NCBI RefSeq assembly: GCF_003001675.1
Contig: NZ_PVYW01000009.1
Coordinates: 186,001-250,000, forward strand
Length of the DNA: 64,000 nt
Source of the DNA: Cohnella sp. SGD-V74
GTDB lineage: Bacteria; Bacillota; Bacilli; Paenibacillales; Paenibacillaceae
Direction: 5' to 3'
Notes under the pieces: model-generated
What the model saw: the letters and a program-made list of their open reading frames with translations, nothing else
The model's database searches: none
What the model was told of the DNA's origin: nothing
Program-made: the position numbers and the translations under genes
Shown: piece by piece, positions 25,988 through 35,268 of the stretch
Layout of the letters: every line of letters starts with the position of its first letter
How positions within the stretch are numbered: the stretch's first letter is position 1

Positions 25988-26008
25988 CAAATCGGGCGGC
26001 ATCCGTCC

Positions 26009-26037
26009 TTCCGATCTTGGCTGCAATAACGTATAAT
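26009..26037 (+). promoter_or_regulatory. Promoter of the 111-residue protein gene
   Basis: TTCCGA (26009-26014), 17-base spacer, TATAAT (26032-26037), 33 bases before the start codon. Confidence 0.6.
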
Positions 26038-26070
26038 AGGATTATTCTGCAGATGGGGAGGCGAACTGCA

Positions 26071-26406
26071 ATGGTCAACTCGAATCAAGTCAATTTGCCG
26101 GTCGACTTCTTCCTGAATAAGTTGGAAGAGGCTAAAACTCATTTCGAGCGCGCGCTCGATTGCAAGCATACAGAGTTCGACGACCTGTACCCTTACATGA
26201 TCGAACATCCGCAATTTTTCTGGTACAAACGGTATGTCGCGTGGTCGGAATTGCTCACGATCGTGAAGCTGTGCGAGGAACTGGAGCTTCCGTGGACGGA
26301 AAGCTTCGCGCCCCACCAAGCGGAATATGTGCAGGGAAGAGTCATGTCCAGCAAAGTGCTCGACTATTGGTACGAAACGAACGATTCGAAAGAACACGTC
26401 GGGTAA
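26071..26406 (+). CDS. Conserved protein of unknown function, 111 residues
   Basis: I do not recognise the family. It is a soluble, acidic protein rich in aromatic residues (PYMIEHPQFFWYKRYVAW), without signal peptide or membrane helix. GGGGAGG nine bases before the ATG and a good promoter show that it is real. The in-frame start at 26017 lies inside the promoter and is rejected. The downstream terminator at 26430 makes it a single-gene transcript. Confidence 0.7.
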   Translation: MVNSNQVNLPVDFFLNKLEEAKTHFERALDCKHTEFDDLYPYMIEHPQFFWYKRYVAWSELLTIVKLCEELELPWTESFAPHQAEYVQGRVMSSKVLDYWYETNDSKEHVG

Positions 26407-26429
26407 CGCAAGCCGGCGATCATACCGGG

Positions 26430-26463
26430 AAACCCGCTCGACGCCTCGTCCTGCGGGTTTTTC
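26430..26463 (+). terminator. Intrinsic terminator
   Basis: AAACCCGC (26430-26437) pairs with GCGGGTTT (26453-26460) and a T-run follows. Confidence 0.8.
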
Positions 26464-26493
26464 TGCGTGAGAGGACAAAGGAGGATAAATGCG

Positions 26494-26709
26494 ATGTTGA
26501 ACGATGAACAGTTGGACAAGCTGCGCGTGGAAGGGACGAAGATCCGCCTTGTCCGCGACGCGCTGGAGCAGAACGATGTCATAGGCATCGTCGTCGCTTG
26601 GGACGACGAATACGTGCTGATCCGGAGGCCGAACCGGAGAGTCGTCAAAGCGAAGCGGAATTACCCGATCCAGCTCGCAAGCGAGGAGCGCAAGTGGTCC
26701 CTTGAATGA
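26494..26709 (+). CDS. Small conserved protein, 71 residues
   Basis: A 71-residue basic protein with alternating hydrophobic strands (DVIGIVVAWDDEYVLIRR), suggesting a small all-beta fold with a preceding helix. I see no named family; an Sm-like or SH3-like barrel is only a guess from the strand pattern. AGGAGG at 26479-26484 is nine bases from the ATG at 26494; the GTG at 26467 is upstream of that site and is rejected. It is co-directional with the CMD-family gene that follows. Confidence 0.65.
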   Translation: MLNDEQLDKLRVEGTKIRLVRDALEQNDVIGIVVAWDDEYVLIRRPNRRVVKAKRNYPIQLASEERKWSLE

Positions 26710-26793
26710 AGTCTGCCGTCCGGAGGAATGCTGAGAAGCAGCAGCGCGCGCGTTCGTTGCTGCGGAACGAATTCCGATAACGGAGGGGTCAGC

Positions 26794-27192
26794 ATGAAGA
26801 CAACGGCTCAACGGTTCGAGGACGGAGCGCTGGACGCCAGAACGAAGCAATTGATCGGCCTGGGCGCCGCGCTCTTCGCCAATAACGAAGCCCATACATA
26901 CTTTTATGCGCAGGAAGCGAAGGCGCTGGGCGCGAGCGACGAGCAGCTTATGGAGACGGTTCAGGTCGCCGCCGCGGCCGCGAGCGGGCAAGTGCTGGCG
27001 AACGGTGCGTCGTGGGTGCAGAACGCGCTGCGGGACGCGGAAGTCGGAGCGTCCCCGCTGCCGGATGAAATCTCGCATGCGGATTCCGACCCGCTGAGGC
27101 ATCTTCAATTCAATGCGTTCGAGGATACGGAGTTCGGCCAGGACGACGAGTTGCCCGAGCTTCCGGAAGCCAGCGTATCTCCTTCGTTCTGA
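26794..27192 (+). CDS. Carboxymuconolactone decarboxylase-like (CMD/AhpD) protein
   Basis: A 132-residue helical protein. The core RTKQLIGLGAALFANNEAHT, followed by AKALGASDEQLMETVQVAA, is the AhpD/CMD signature. The CxxC pair of AhpD peroxidase partners is absent: no cysteine occurs at all, so a thiol peroxidase role is unlikely. A 35-residue acidic tail follows the fold. GGAGGGG precedes the ATG at 26794. The function of Cys-less CMD proteins is not established. Confidence 0.75.
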   Translation: MKTTAQRFEDGALDARTKQLIGLGAALFANNEAHTYFYAQEAKALGASDEQLMETVQVAAAAASGQVLANGASWVQNALRDAEVGASPLPDEISHADSDPLRHLQFNAFEDTEFGQDDELPELPEASVSPSF

Positions 27193-27241
27193 ACGGAGGT
27201 TGGGCAATATTAACTGAAAATTAGAACTTTGTTAAGTCGGC

Positions 27242-27271
27242 TTGACTTCGGTCGGAAATCTATGCTATTTT
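27242..27271 (+). promoter_or_regulatory. Candidate tRNA-Leu promoter
   Basis: TTGACT (27242-27247), 18-base spacer, TATTTT (27266-27271), 81 bases before the tRNA. Confidence 0.5.
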
Positions 27272-27351
27272 AATATACGTGATTTCGACAAGCGACTGTT
27301 ACTTCAAGCCTCACCGGTGCAGACGATCATGCGCGAAGCTCACAACATTAT

Positions 27352-27439
<88 letters not shown>

Positions 27440-27452
27440 CCTTACAATGAAC

Positions 27453-27493
27453 AAGCTCTTGAACTTGTCCTTGCGACAGTTCAAGAGCTTTTT
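27453..27493 (+). terminator. tRNA-Leu terminator
   Basis: AAGCTCTTGAAC (27453-27464) pairs with GTTCAAGAGCTT (27479-27490), followed by T residues. Confidence 0.9.
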
Positions 27494-27541
27494 GCATAAA
27501 TCATCACGAGATTCCGAGACAGGTTAGGAGAAAACGATAAG

Positions 27542-28771
27542 ATGTCCGCAATAAAAAGTTATGATCGCTTAAGATTGGTATTGCTGCTGGGCGCCTTTTC
27601 GGCGCTCGGTCCGCTTACGATCGATATGTATTTGCCGTCCTTCCCGCAGATTGCCGCCGACTACGGCACGCAAGCTTCCCTCGTTCAGCTAAGTTTGACC
27701 GCTTGTCTCATCGGCTTAGGATTAGGCCAGATCATTATGGGGCCTTTAAGCGACGTTCATGGAAGACGCAAGCCGATTATCGTTTCGCTGACGATCTATC
27801 TTGCAGCTTCATTCGTCTGCGCGGTTTCCCCGAATATCTATTGGTTTATAGCCGCACGCTTTATTCAAGGGTTCGCCGCTTCCGCGGGAATCGTCATCTC
27901 CAGGGCGGTTGTCCGGGATGTGTACAGCGGACCGGAACTGACGAAATTTTTCTCGCTGCTCATGCTTGTCAATAATCTGTTTCCGATGATTGCGCCGATG
28001 GCCGGCAGCGGCGTGATTTCTTTTACGAAGTGGACCGGCGTGTTTCTCGTACTGAGCGCGGTCGGTTTGCTGCTCGTGCTCATGGCAACGAAGAACTTGA
28101 AAGAGACGCTGCCCGTCGAGAATCGGGTATCCGCGAACTTCGGCGAGCTGCTCTCCGGCATTCAGGCCCTGCTTAAAGACCGGTTGTTTCTCGGTTACGC
28201 GCTTGCGCAGGGCATCATGATCGGGGGCGTATTCGCTTACGTGTCGGGAACTCCTTTCGTCTATCAGAATATCTACGGAGCCTCGCCGCAGCTGTTCGCG
28301 CTGTTATTCGCCTCCAACGGAATCAGCTTGATCATCGGTTCCCAGGTCGTCGGACGCTTCAGCGGAGTGTTCTCGGAGCGCAAATTCGTGATCCTCGGCT
28401 TGCTGCTGTCCTGTACGGCGAGCTTCTCGGCCTTGATGGTCATTTTGTTCCACGGTCCGTTAATCGCTTTGGTTATCCCGCTGTTCTTCTTTGTCGCGTC
28501 GATCGGCATGACGTCGACGGCATCTTTCGTTCTGGCGATGGAGTCGCAGAGCAAGAGAGCGGGAAGCGCGGCGGCGCTTCTTGGCCTGCTGCCTTTCGTG
28601 CTGGGAGCGTTCACGTCTCCGCTCGTCGGGGTTGCCGGGGAGAACTCCGCGGTACCGATGGGAATTATTCTGTTGACGACAAGCTTGCTGGCACTGTGGG
28701 CTTTCTTCGGGCTTACGTTCAAACCGAAAGCAAAATCGGCGCATCATTCCGCGGCAACCCAATCCTCTTAG
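27542..28771 (+). CDS. Bcr/CflA-type MFS efflux transporter
   Basis: A 409-residue major facilitator with 12 predicted helices. The N-terminus LGPLTIDMYLPSFPQIAADY is the mark of the Bcr/CflA drug-resistance group. Motif A in the 2-3 loop is GPLSDVHGRRKP, and RAVVRDVYSG follows helix 4. It probably exports drugs or metabolites by proton antiport; the substrate is unknown. AGGAG lies 11 bases before the ATG. It is transcribed downstream of the tRNA-Leu terminator, so it needs its own promoter, which I could not place. Confidence 0.9.
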   Translation: MSAIKSYDRLRLVLLLGAFSALGPLTIDMYLPSFPQIAADYGTQASLVQLSLTACLIGLGLGQIIMGPLSDVHGRRKPIIVSLTIYLAASFVCAVSPNIYWFIAARFIQGFAASAGIVISRAVVRDVYSGPELTKFFSLLMLVNNLFPMIAPMAGSGVISFTKWTGVFLVLSAVGLLLVLMATKNLKETLPVENRVSANFGELLSGIQALLKDRLFLGYALAQGIMIGGVFAYVSGTPFVYQNIYGASPQLFALLFASNGISLIIGSQVVGRFSGVFSERKFVILGLLLSCTASFSALMVILFHGPLIALVIPLFFFVASIGMTSTASFVLAMESQSKRAGSAAALLGLLPFVLGAFTSPLVGVAGENSAVPMGIILLTTSLLALWAFFGLTFKPKAKSAHHSAATQSS

Positions 28772-28802
28772 AGGATTACTGAAAGCAAGCGAAGTGATTT
28801 CT

Positions 28803-28862
28803 GAGCAGGTCACGAAGATCTGCACCAAGTGAGAGATGGGGGCTAGACGCCCCCGCCTGCTC
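28803..28862. terminator. Nested hairpin between convergent genes
   Basis: Outer arms GAGCAGG (28803) and CCTGCTC (28856-28862) enclose a tight GGGGGC-TAGAC-GCCCCC hairpin. It lies between the MFS gene and the convergent 54-residue gene. No T-run is present. Confidence 0.45.
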
Positions 28863-28865
28863 GAA

Positions 28866-29030
28866 TCACTCTTTTACGAACACTTGAACGATATGATATT
28901 TTTGCAGCAATGCCACTTTCGACTCCGTCAACACCGTCCCCGATTTCATCAGAAGCATTCCTTTTTTATCCATAATGTCTTGGGCCACTTGTTTTCCGAT
29001 TAGCGCTTTCCCTAAAAACTTTTTTTCCAT
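28866..29030 (-). CDS. 54-residue stand-alone protein resembling an HD-GYP leader domain
   Basis: MEKKFLGKALIGKQVAQDIM, then KKGMLLMKSGTVLTESKVALL and HIVQVFV. This pattern (a keep-or-leave 'GMLL..GTVLTE' strand pair and closing VxV strand) is what precedes the catalytic domain in many HD-GYP cyclic-di-GMP phosphodiesterases. Here it ends after 54 residues with a stop. GGAGGT is eight bases before the ATG at 29030; the frame extends upstream without another good site. Function unknown; a small regulator or decoy is conceivable. Confidence 0.6.
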   Translation of the reverse strand: MEKKFLGKALIGKQVAQDIMDKKGMLLMKSGTVLTESKVALLQKYHIVQVFVKE

Positions 29031-29115
29031 TGTATATGACCTCCGCATCGCTCTATCGCCTCTCGGCCCGCTATTTCTACTGTTTTCCCATAGTCCTCCG
29101 TCCAATTCCAAAAGG

Positions 29116-29895
29116 CTATTGAAGCGTAATGGAGGAGAGGCTGCCGTTTTTCGCAAAGTCTTTGGAGTAGGAAACCGTCGCCTGTGCTGTCGTCGTGCCG
29201 TTCGGGCTTTTAATCGTTATCGTAGGCGCCGAAGAATAGCCGGAGCCGGGGTTCGTGATGGAGATTCCCGTTACGATGCCATTTTCCACGATCGCGGCTG
29301 CGGTTGCCGGGACGATCTTCCAGGTTTGCGAGTGCTGTCCGTTATACCGATAGTAGTCGGATACTTCGTCCAATCTGTCGTTGGTAATGCCGTAAGGAGC
29401 CAGCACCTTCAACAGCGCCGCTTTGTTGCTTTGCGCCTCCTGAGCGGTCGGACCGCCGCTGCTCAGTTCGGCTGGCGTTACGCCGCTGAACGCTTCGCGG
29501 AATACTTCGGTCGGAACCCCGAGAGCGGCAGCGATGAGAACGACGGGCCGGCCATGATCTTGCGGGTCGGTCTCGTAACCCCCTGAGACAGTGACGGAAA
29601 CGGTGCCGTCCTCGGTTGTAGTGACCGTGGTCAAGTTGCTGGACGAAGGGGCGTTGGCGGGGGCGCCTGCTCCCGCTCCGGATCCTTTAGGCGGGCGAGG
29701 CTGATCTTGATTGCTCTTCCTGTCGTCCCCGCTTGGCGGAGGCGGCGTTTTGCCCGTGCCTCCCGAACCGCAATCGTTCTGTCCGGAAGGAGCCGCCATC
29801 GTGTGATTGGAACGATCAAGCGCAGTCCCCCCGCCGATGATTACCGCTGCCGCCAATATAGCCGCCATCCACTTTACCGTCTTCTTCATGTTCAT
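29116..29895 (-). CDS. Secreted protein of unknown function
   Basis: A 259-residue exported protein with an N-terminal signal peptide (MNMKKTVKWMAAILAAAVII) and a Pro/Gly/Ser-rich linker. The C-terminal part contains ENGIVTGISITNPGSGY, a glycine-rich turn repeat (VTGI..PGSGYSSAPTITI) common in surface and tail-like proteins. A helical middle section (VVLIAAALGVPTEVFREAF) may bind something outside the cell. Three starts are possible (29910, 29895, 29889); AAGGAAGAG best fits 29895. It lies upstream of the 54-residue gene on the same strand. No family name can be given. Confidence 0.7.
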   Translation of the reverse strand: MNMKKTVKWMAAILAAAVIIGGGTALDRSNHTMAAPSGQNDCGSGGTGKTPPPPSGDDRKSNQDQPRPPKGSGAGAGAPANAPSSSNLTTVTTTEDGTVSVTVSGGYETDPQDHGRPVVLIAAALGVPTEVFREAFSGVTPAELSSGGPTAQEAQSNKAALLKVLAPYGITNDRLDEVSDYYRYNGQHSQTWKIVPATAAAIVENGIVTGISITNPGSGYSSAPTITIKSPNGTTTAQATVSYSKDFAKNGSLSSITLQ

Positions 29896-30030
29896 TCTCT
29901 TCCTTTCCATCGTAGGTTTGTTCTTGCTTGATCCCGATGTTACCTGGATTTGGTGAAAATATAGTGAAAGCGCGAGTCCTATCGAATATACTTTTTTTTA
30001 GTAGAATGATTCGGAAAGGGGGGAACCGCC

Positions 30031-30705
30031 TTGAAAATATTGCTGGCAGAAGACGATGTCCGGTTAGGCGAGTTGACCGCGCACATGATCAAGAAGAAAG
30101 CCGGCTGCACGGTGGACTGGGTGACGACGGGCCGCGACGCTTACGATTATGCGACCGCTTCCAGCTACGATGTGGTCGTCCTCGATTGGATGATGCCGGA
30201 TGGGAATGGCCGCGATATCTGCGCGAAGCTGCGCCAGAACGGGTATGCCGGGGCGATTCTGATGCTGACTGCAAAAGACACGTTGCAGGATCGCGTTGAA
30301 GGTCTCGATGCGGGGGCCGACGATTATTTGGTGAAGCCGTTCGAGATTGAGGAACTGCTCGCCCGGCTGCGGGCATTGACGCGCAGAACGTTCGTCCCGC
30401 TTCAAGAGGACGTTATCCGCATCGGCGATCTGGAGCTGCACAGAAACAACCAGATCGTCAAGAGCGGCGGTGAAGAAATGAAACTGTCTCCCCGCGAGTT
30501 TCAAATATTGGACCTGCTCGTACAGAATAAAGGGCTTACGTTGGCGCGGGAAGTGATATTGGACAAAGTATGGGGGATCGACGCCGATGTGAATTTGAAG
30601 ACGATCGATGCGACCGTCAAATTGATTCGCAAGAAGCTCGGGTCATCTTCTTCGAAGGAACTCATTATGAGCGTGAGAGGCGTTGGGTATCGAGTTGAAG
30701 CTTAA
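30031..30705 (+). CDS. OmpR-family response regulator
   Basis: A 224-residue regulator. The receiver has AEDD, phospho-acceptor Asp52 in VVVLDWMMPDGNG, Thr in LMLTAK and Lys102 in DYLVKPFE. The C-terminal winged helix has LSPREFQILDLLVQNKG, a TIDATVKLIRKKLG recognition helix and SVRGVGYRVEA. The start is TTG at 30031 behind AAGGGGGG. It overlaps the following kinase gene and is its partner. It lies divergent from the secreted-protein gene at 29116, which may be a target. Confidence 0.92.
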   Translation: MKILLAEDDVRLGELTAHMIKKKAGCTVDWVTTGRDAYDYATASSYDVVVLDWMMPDGNGRDICAKLRQNGYAGAILMLTAKDTLQDRVEGLDAGADDYLVKPFEIEELLARLRALTRRTFVPLQEDVIRIGDLELHRNNQIVKSGGEEMKLSPREFQILDLLVQNKGLTLAREVILDKVWGIDADVNLKTIDATVKLIRKKLGSSSSKELIMSVRGVGYRVEA

Positions 30706-32059
30706 ATGGGGAATCCGAAGGCCGGCAGCGAACGTCGACCTGTTCGCCATGACGCGCAACAAGCTGACGCTTCAATACAGCGGCATGCTCATTTTATTTC
30801 TGAGCCTGTTCATTATCGCCGTGTATGCGCTGCTGTACGGGGTAATTTGGAGCGAGCAGCGATCCGCTCTGGGCGCAATCGCCGACAGCGAATTTCAAGC
30901 GCTGAAGCAGTGGAGCGAGCAAGGGGGCGATTCGACCCGTCCGCCCCCTCGCGAGGTAGAGGATGCTTTCTCGATCAGCAACGATCAGTCGTTCTATTAT
31001 TTGATCGGCGATGGCGGGCATGTCCAGCTGGGCGGCGAAATTCAGTCCCAACTGCGCGAGCAAGCGATGCAGGCGATCTCGCAAGGACAATTCGTGCGGG
31101 ACGATTATACCCGAATATCGCTGCAGACTTTCAGCGGCGCGTCGGCCCGCGATGCGCAATTTTTGGTTACGGCCCGCGAATTGGCGTTTAACGGGGATCG
31201 GAGCAGCGTGTTATATATCGGGAAAGAAGTGACGTTCCAATACAATTTGTTCCGCTGGCTGCTCATTCTGCTGGTCGGAATGGCGCTTCTGTTCTTTTTA
31301 TTGGCTGTATGGTTCAGTTATTGGATGTCTCGCAAAGCGATGGTCCCGATCGCTCGCTCCTACGCGAGACAGAAGGAATTTGCAGCGGACGCTTCGCACG
31401 AGCTAAGAACGCCGCTTAGCGTGCTTCTAACCTCGATTGAAGCGCTCCAACTGGAGCTGGAAGAGAGCGCCGCAGACATCCCTCTCGCCCATAACCTCCT
31501 ATCGGGCATGAAACAGGAAGTCCGATCGATTACGAATCTGACGGGCGATTTACTGCAGCTTGCTCGCTCCGATTCCGGAGAGCTTGAGCTGAACCGCTCG
31601 CCATTTCATGCCGGCTTGGCGGCAGAGAACGTCGTCGATCGCCTCCGTCCGTTGGGAGACAACAAGCGCATCGCCATCGAGCTGGACGCTCCGGCCGACT
31701 TCATTGTGGAGTGGGACGAAGAGAAATTCGCGCAGCTGCTTATTCTGCTTGTCGATAACGCTGTGAAATATTCATCGGAAAACGGAGTCGTACAAGTCAG
31801 GCTGGCCGATAGGACGGTAAAAGGGGAACGGATGATGACCGTCGAGGTCAAGGACAGCGGAATCGGCATCGCGCCCGAAGCGCTTCCCCGCATCTTCGAT
31901 CGCTTCTACCGCCAGGATCAGTCGAGGACGCGGCAATCCGGCGGACACGGCCTGGGACTCTCGATCGCTCACAATATTGTGAAAGCCGGCCGTGGCACGA
32001 TCCATGCGGACAGCGTCGTCGGCAAGGGCACTACGTTTACGGTGCGCTTGCCGCTGTAG
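30683..32059 (+). CDS. Two-component sensor histidine kinase
   Basis: A 458-residue membrane kinase. Helix one is at about 32-54 and helix two at about 191-213, with an extracytoplasmic domain of about 135 residues. Phospho-acceptor His239 is in FAADASHELRTPLSV, the N box LLILLVDNAVKYS, G1 VKDSGIGIAPEALP and G2 SGGHGLGLSIAHNI. No complete HAMP is seen. The start is uncertain: TTG at 30683, TTG at 30695 or ATG at 30749 are all in frame, and no ribosome site is convincing. The gene overlaps its regulator, implying coupled translation. Confidence 0.88.
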   Translation: MGIELKLKWGIRRPAANVDLFAMTRNKLTLQYSGMLILFLSLFIIAVYALLYGVIWSEQRSALGAIADSEFQALKQWSEQGGDSTRPPPREVEDAFSISNDQSFYYLIGDGGHVQLGGEIQSQLREQAMQAISQGQFVRDDYTRISLQTFSGASARDAQFLVTARELAFNGDRSSVLYIGKEVTFQYNLFRWLLILLVGMALLFFLLAVWFSYWMSRKAMVPIARSYARQKEFAADASHELRTPLSVLLTSIEALQLELEESAADIPLAHNLLSGMKQEVRSITNLTGDLLQLARSDSGELELNRSPFHAGLAAENVVDRLRPLGDNKRIAIELDAPADFIVEWDEEKFAQLLILLVDNAVKYSSENGVVQVRLADRTVKGERMMTVEVKDSGIGIAPEALPRIFDRFYRQDQSRTRQSGGHGLGLSIAHNIVKAGRGTIHADSVVGKGTTFTVRLPL

Positions 32060-32079
32060 GTCAGGCGGGAGCGCAGGCG

Positions 32080-35000
32080 TCATGACGATTCGTTCGGACG
32101 CTGCAGCGCTCCCGGCTGATGCGGAATGATAAAGGAAACGACGGTTCCTTCTCCCGGCACGCTCTTGATGGACAGACCCCGGCCGTACAGCTGGATCAGA
32201 CGGCGGTTCGTATTGGCAATACCGATTCCGGGGCGCGACGGATCGGATCGGTTCAGCAGCCGTTCAACCAGGTCGAACGGCATCCCGATACCGTCGTCCT
32301 GGACTTCGACGAGTACGCCGCTAGCCGTACGCTCCACTTTCAGCCGCAGCATACCGCCTCTTGCCTTCTTCAAAAGTCCGTGCCGGACGGCATTCTCTAC
32401 CAGCGGCTGAATCGATAGCGGCGGGAGAGACAAGCGAATGTCCGGTTCGATCTCCTGAACGACCGACAGCTTATCCCCGAACCGCTCCTGCTCGATGTAC
32501 AAGTAAGCGCGCACAAGCTCCAGCTCATGCTTCAGATCCACCGTTGCGCCCGTATTCGAATAATCGAAGCTGATTCGCAGAAAGGAGGTGAAGGCTTCGC
32601 CGAATTTGCGCATTTTCTCCGTATCCATCTCGCCGAGGACAATCAGGGAATTGATCGTATTAAACAGGAAATGAGGCTTGATCTGCGCTTGCAGATAGGC
32701 CGCTTCCATTCGAAGCCGCTCCGACAGCGACCGTTTCAATGCAATGAGCGAACGGATGCGGTATTTCAGCTCCGTCGCATCCGCAGGCTTGGTCACATAG
32801 TCGTTGGCCCCAACCAGAAAGCCGGTATACCTGTCCGCCAGTTGGCCGCGCGCCGTCAACAGCAGCACCGGCAGCTCGGAGACGGAACGGCGCTCCCGGA
32901 CCTTCTCCGTCAGCTCGTATCCCGACATGCCCGGCATCATCACATCCGCAACCAGCAAGTCCCAATCGCCTTCCTCCAGTCGCTTCAGTGCCTCATGGCC
33001 CGACAACGCCTTGGTGACGCTATACGGCTCTGTTGACAGAATGCCTGCGAGCACGTTCAGATTAACCGGATCGTCGTCGACAATCAGGACGCGGATCGGG
33101 CTGCCCGGCGAATGGAGCCAATCCGGCAACGCGAACCGTGCGCTTGCTTCACCGGCGGCATCGCCCAAGAAGCGGTATTCGGCCTCGGCAATCGGCATGA
33201 CCGCTGCCGCTTCTTCCGGCGCATTCGCTTCGTGCGTTGCCCTGGCTGCCGCCGTCTCCGCCATTGCGTCCGCTGCAGGCAGTCGGAACAGAAACGTTGA
33301 GCCGCGCCCCGGCTCCGATTGAACGCTGAGGTCGCTTCCGTGCAATTCCACCAACTGCTTGCAAATGCTCAAGCCAAGGCCGAGGCCCCTGCCGTCGCTT
33401 CTGTTGTTCGTCCCTTGCGCGTAAGGGACGAACAGGCTGGACAACGTCTCTTGGTCCATGCCGACCCCTGTGTCCGCTATCCGGATCTCGACCTGCCCGC
33501 TTCGCAGCTCCGCCGCAACCGAGATTTCTCCTTCTTCGGTAAATTTGAACGCATTGTGCAGCAGGTTATAGAGAATCTGCACAAACCTTTTCTCGTCCGC
33601 CCATACGGGAGGCAACGAGCTATCCAACGCAAGGCGAAGCCGAACGGGTTTGCTCTCGGCCATGTAGTTGAGCATGCCGGCAACGCCCGGCACGACGGCG
33701 TGAAGATTGAGCGGACCGGGATTGAGCACAATGCGGTGCTCGCGAAGTTGTGCCAGATCCAGCAAGTCGTCGAGGAGTCTGGACATGCGCCGGCTTACCG
33801 TTCCGACCAGTTCCAAAGCTTGCCGGCTGTCATCCTCCAGCTTGTTCAACTCCCGCGCGTACACGCTGTTCGACAAGTTCATGATGCCGTGCAGGGGCGT
33901 TCTCAGTTCATGCGAAGTGTTCGCCAGAAATTGATCCTTCATCCGGTCGGCCACCTTCAACTGCTCGTACAACCGCTCCACTTCATCCGAGTTCCGGATG
34001 TATTTTTTGAACCAGTACACGGAGAACGAGGTAACGGCGATAATGAGGTCAAGCGGATAATAAACGCTCGACGCTTGCACATATCCGAGCTGGTTGGCCC
34101 CTATCAAATTGCACATAATGCACACGGCGGAAATCAGAATAAAATGGATATCCTTATCGTCCGTTTTGCCGAATACGAGTTTTCCCACCACCCCTGCAAA
34201 CCAAACAAGCGGGATCAGAAAGACAAATAAATAAACGCTGGAATCCAGCATCCGGTTTACCGTCGATATCGGCAGGAACAAGGTGCCCAGGCCGAGGATC
34301 AGCAGGATGGCTGTGTAAGCCTGGAGTCCGATGCCGCCTCTCTGAATGCCGGCGAACTTTCGATACATGAGCAGAACCGAATAATTTTGCAGCATCACTG
34401 CCAGTACCCGTATTTTAATGCTCCAGGAGTAATTGAGCGGTATCCACATCGTTAACACCTTGTCGTGGCCGCAGGCTACAACAATGCCAACCGACACATA
34501 GATAAGAGCGCTGATCAGAAGCGAGCGGTTTTGCGGCTTATACGCATAGACGATGCTTGCGTACAGGCCGTGCAGCAGCATGATCAGCAACGTCATCAGT
34601 TGGAAATCGATCGAATAGGTTCTGTTCGACTCTATGTCCGACTGCAGCCCAAACAGCACGGGACGCACAAGCCCGCCCGACGTCGGCGAATCGTAATTGG
34701 CCACGCGCAGCAGCAATTCAATCTCGGTGATATTCGATTTAAAGTAGGCCGCCGTATAGGATACGTTATTGGGTTTGTAGGTTTCCCGCTCGGCCGTTAC
34801 CGTCCCGGAGCCCCCAACCGTCTCGCCGTTTATTTCGGCTTCGGAGGAGCTTTTGACGCTGCTGATGGAGAAGGCAGCAGGCCGCTTCATCGGATCGATA
34901 AGAAGCCGCAGCCGGTATGTGCCGTATCCGTAGGCGCTGTCTGCTTCCTCCTGTTCCAGGCCGGACGGTGTCCTCCAGCTGCCGGGAACAGAAGCGGTTT

Positions 35001-35265
35001 GCCGCGGCAAAGCCTCCGATTGAAGCTCCTCGTGGGACAACAATTGCCCCGGATACCATTCCCATTCCCCGTTCAGCATCAACGGTCCATTTTTCTCCCA
35101 ATCCAGTCCGCGCAGATCGAGCACTCCGCTCTCACTCTGCATGCTCCGGTCCACCGGGAACAGCACCTCGGACCATGCCCATCGCAGACCGAGCAGCAGA
35201 CCAAACAACAATATGCATAACAACAAATTTCTGTATTTGCTGAAGAAAGATACGCTAGTGTCCAT
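32080..35265 (-). CDS. Hybrid sensor kinase with two kinase modules and an internal receiver
   Basis: A 1061-residue protein. Order: membrane helix near 12-30, an extracellular jelly-roll-like domain (LNGEWEWYPGQLL, PGSWRTP) to about 210, seven membrane helices (about 220-420), HisKA with His452 in TSHELRTPLHG, HATPase (N box LYNLLHNAFKF, GLGLGLSICKQ), a Pro/Ala linker, a receiver domain with Asp774 in LLVADVMMPGM, and a LytS/YesM-type kinase with His865 in QAQIKPHFLFNTINSL plus a second HATPase (SIQPLVENAVRHGL). Two different kinase classes thus flank one receiver. The ATG lies four bases after the stop of the AraC gene and has no good ribosome site, so coupling is likely. Confidence 0.88.
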   Translation of the reverse strand: MDTSVSFFSKYRNLLLCILLFGLLLGLRWAWSEVLFPVDRSMQSESGVLDLRGLDWEKNGPLMLNGEWEWYPGQLLSHEELQSEALPRQTASVPGSWRTPSGLEQEEADSAYGYGTYRLRLLIDPMKRPAAFSISSVKSSSEAEINGETVGGSGTVTAERETYKPNNVSYTAAYFKSNITEIELLLRVANYDSPTSGGLVRPVLFGLQSDIESNRTYSIDFQLMTLLIMLLHGLYASIVYAYKPQNRSLLISALIYVSVGIVVACGHDKVLTMWIPLNYSWSIKIRVLAVMLQNYSVLLMYRKFAGIQRGGIGLQAYTAILLILGLGTLFLPISTVNRMLDSSVYLFVFLIPLVWFAGVVGKLVFGKTDDKDIHFILISAVCIMCNLIGANQLGYVQASSVYYPLDLIIAVTSFSVYWFKKYIRNSDEVERLYEQLKVADRMKDQFLANTSHELRTPLHGIMNLSNSVYARELNKLEDDSRQALELVGTVSRRMSRLLDDLLDLAQLREHRIVLNPGPLNLHAVVPGVAGMLNYMAESKPVRLRLALDSSLPPVWADEKRFVQILYNLLHNAFKFTEEGEISVAAELRSGQVEIRIADTGVGMDQETLSSLFVPYAQGTNNRSDGRGLGLGLSICKQLVELHGSDLSVQSEPGRGSTFLFRLPAADAMAETAAARATHEANAPEEAAAVMPIAEAEYRFLGDAAGEASARFALPDWLHSPGSPIRVLIVDDDPVNLNVLAGILSTEPYSVTKALSGHEALKRLEEGDWDLLVADVMMPGMSGYELTEKVRERRSVSELPVLLLTARGQLADRYTGFLVGANDYVTKPADATELKYRIRSLIALKRSLSERLRMEAAYLQAQIKPHFLFNTINSLIVLGEMDTEKMRKFGEAFTSFLRISFDYSNTGATVDLKHELELVRAYLYIEQERFGDKLSVVQEIEPDIRLSLPPLSIQPLVENAVRHGLLKKARGGMLRLKVERTASGVLVEVQDDGIGMPFDLVERLLNRSDPSRPGIGIANTNRRLIQLYGRGLSIKSVPGEGTVVSFIIPHQPGALQRPNESS

Positions 35266-35268
35266 ATG

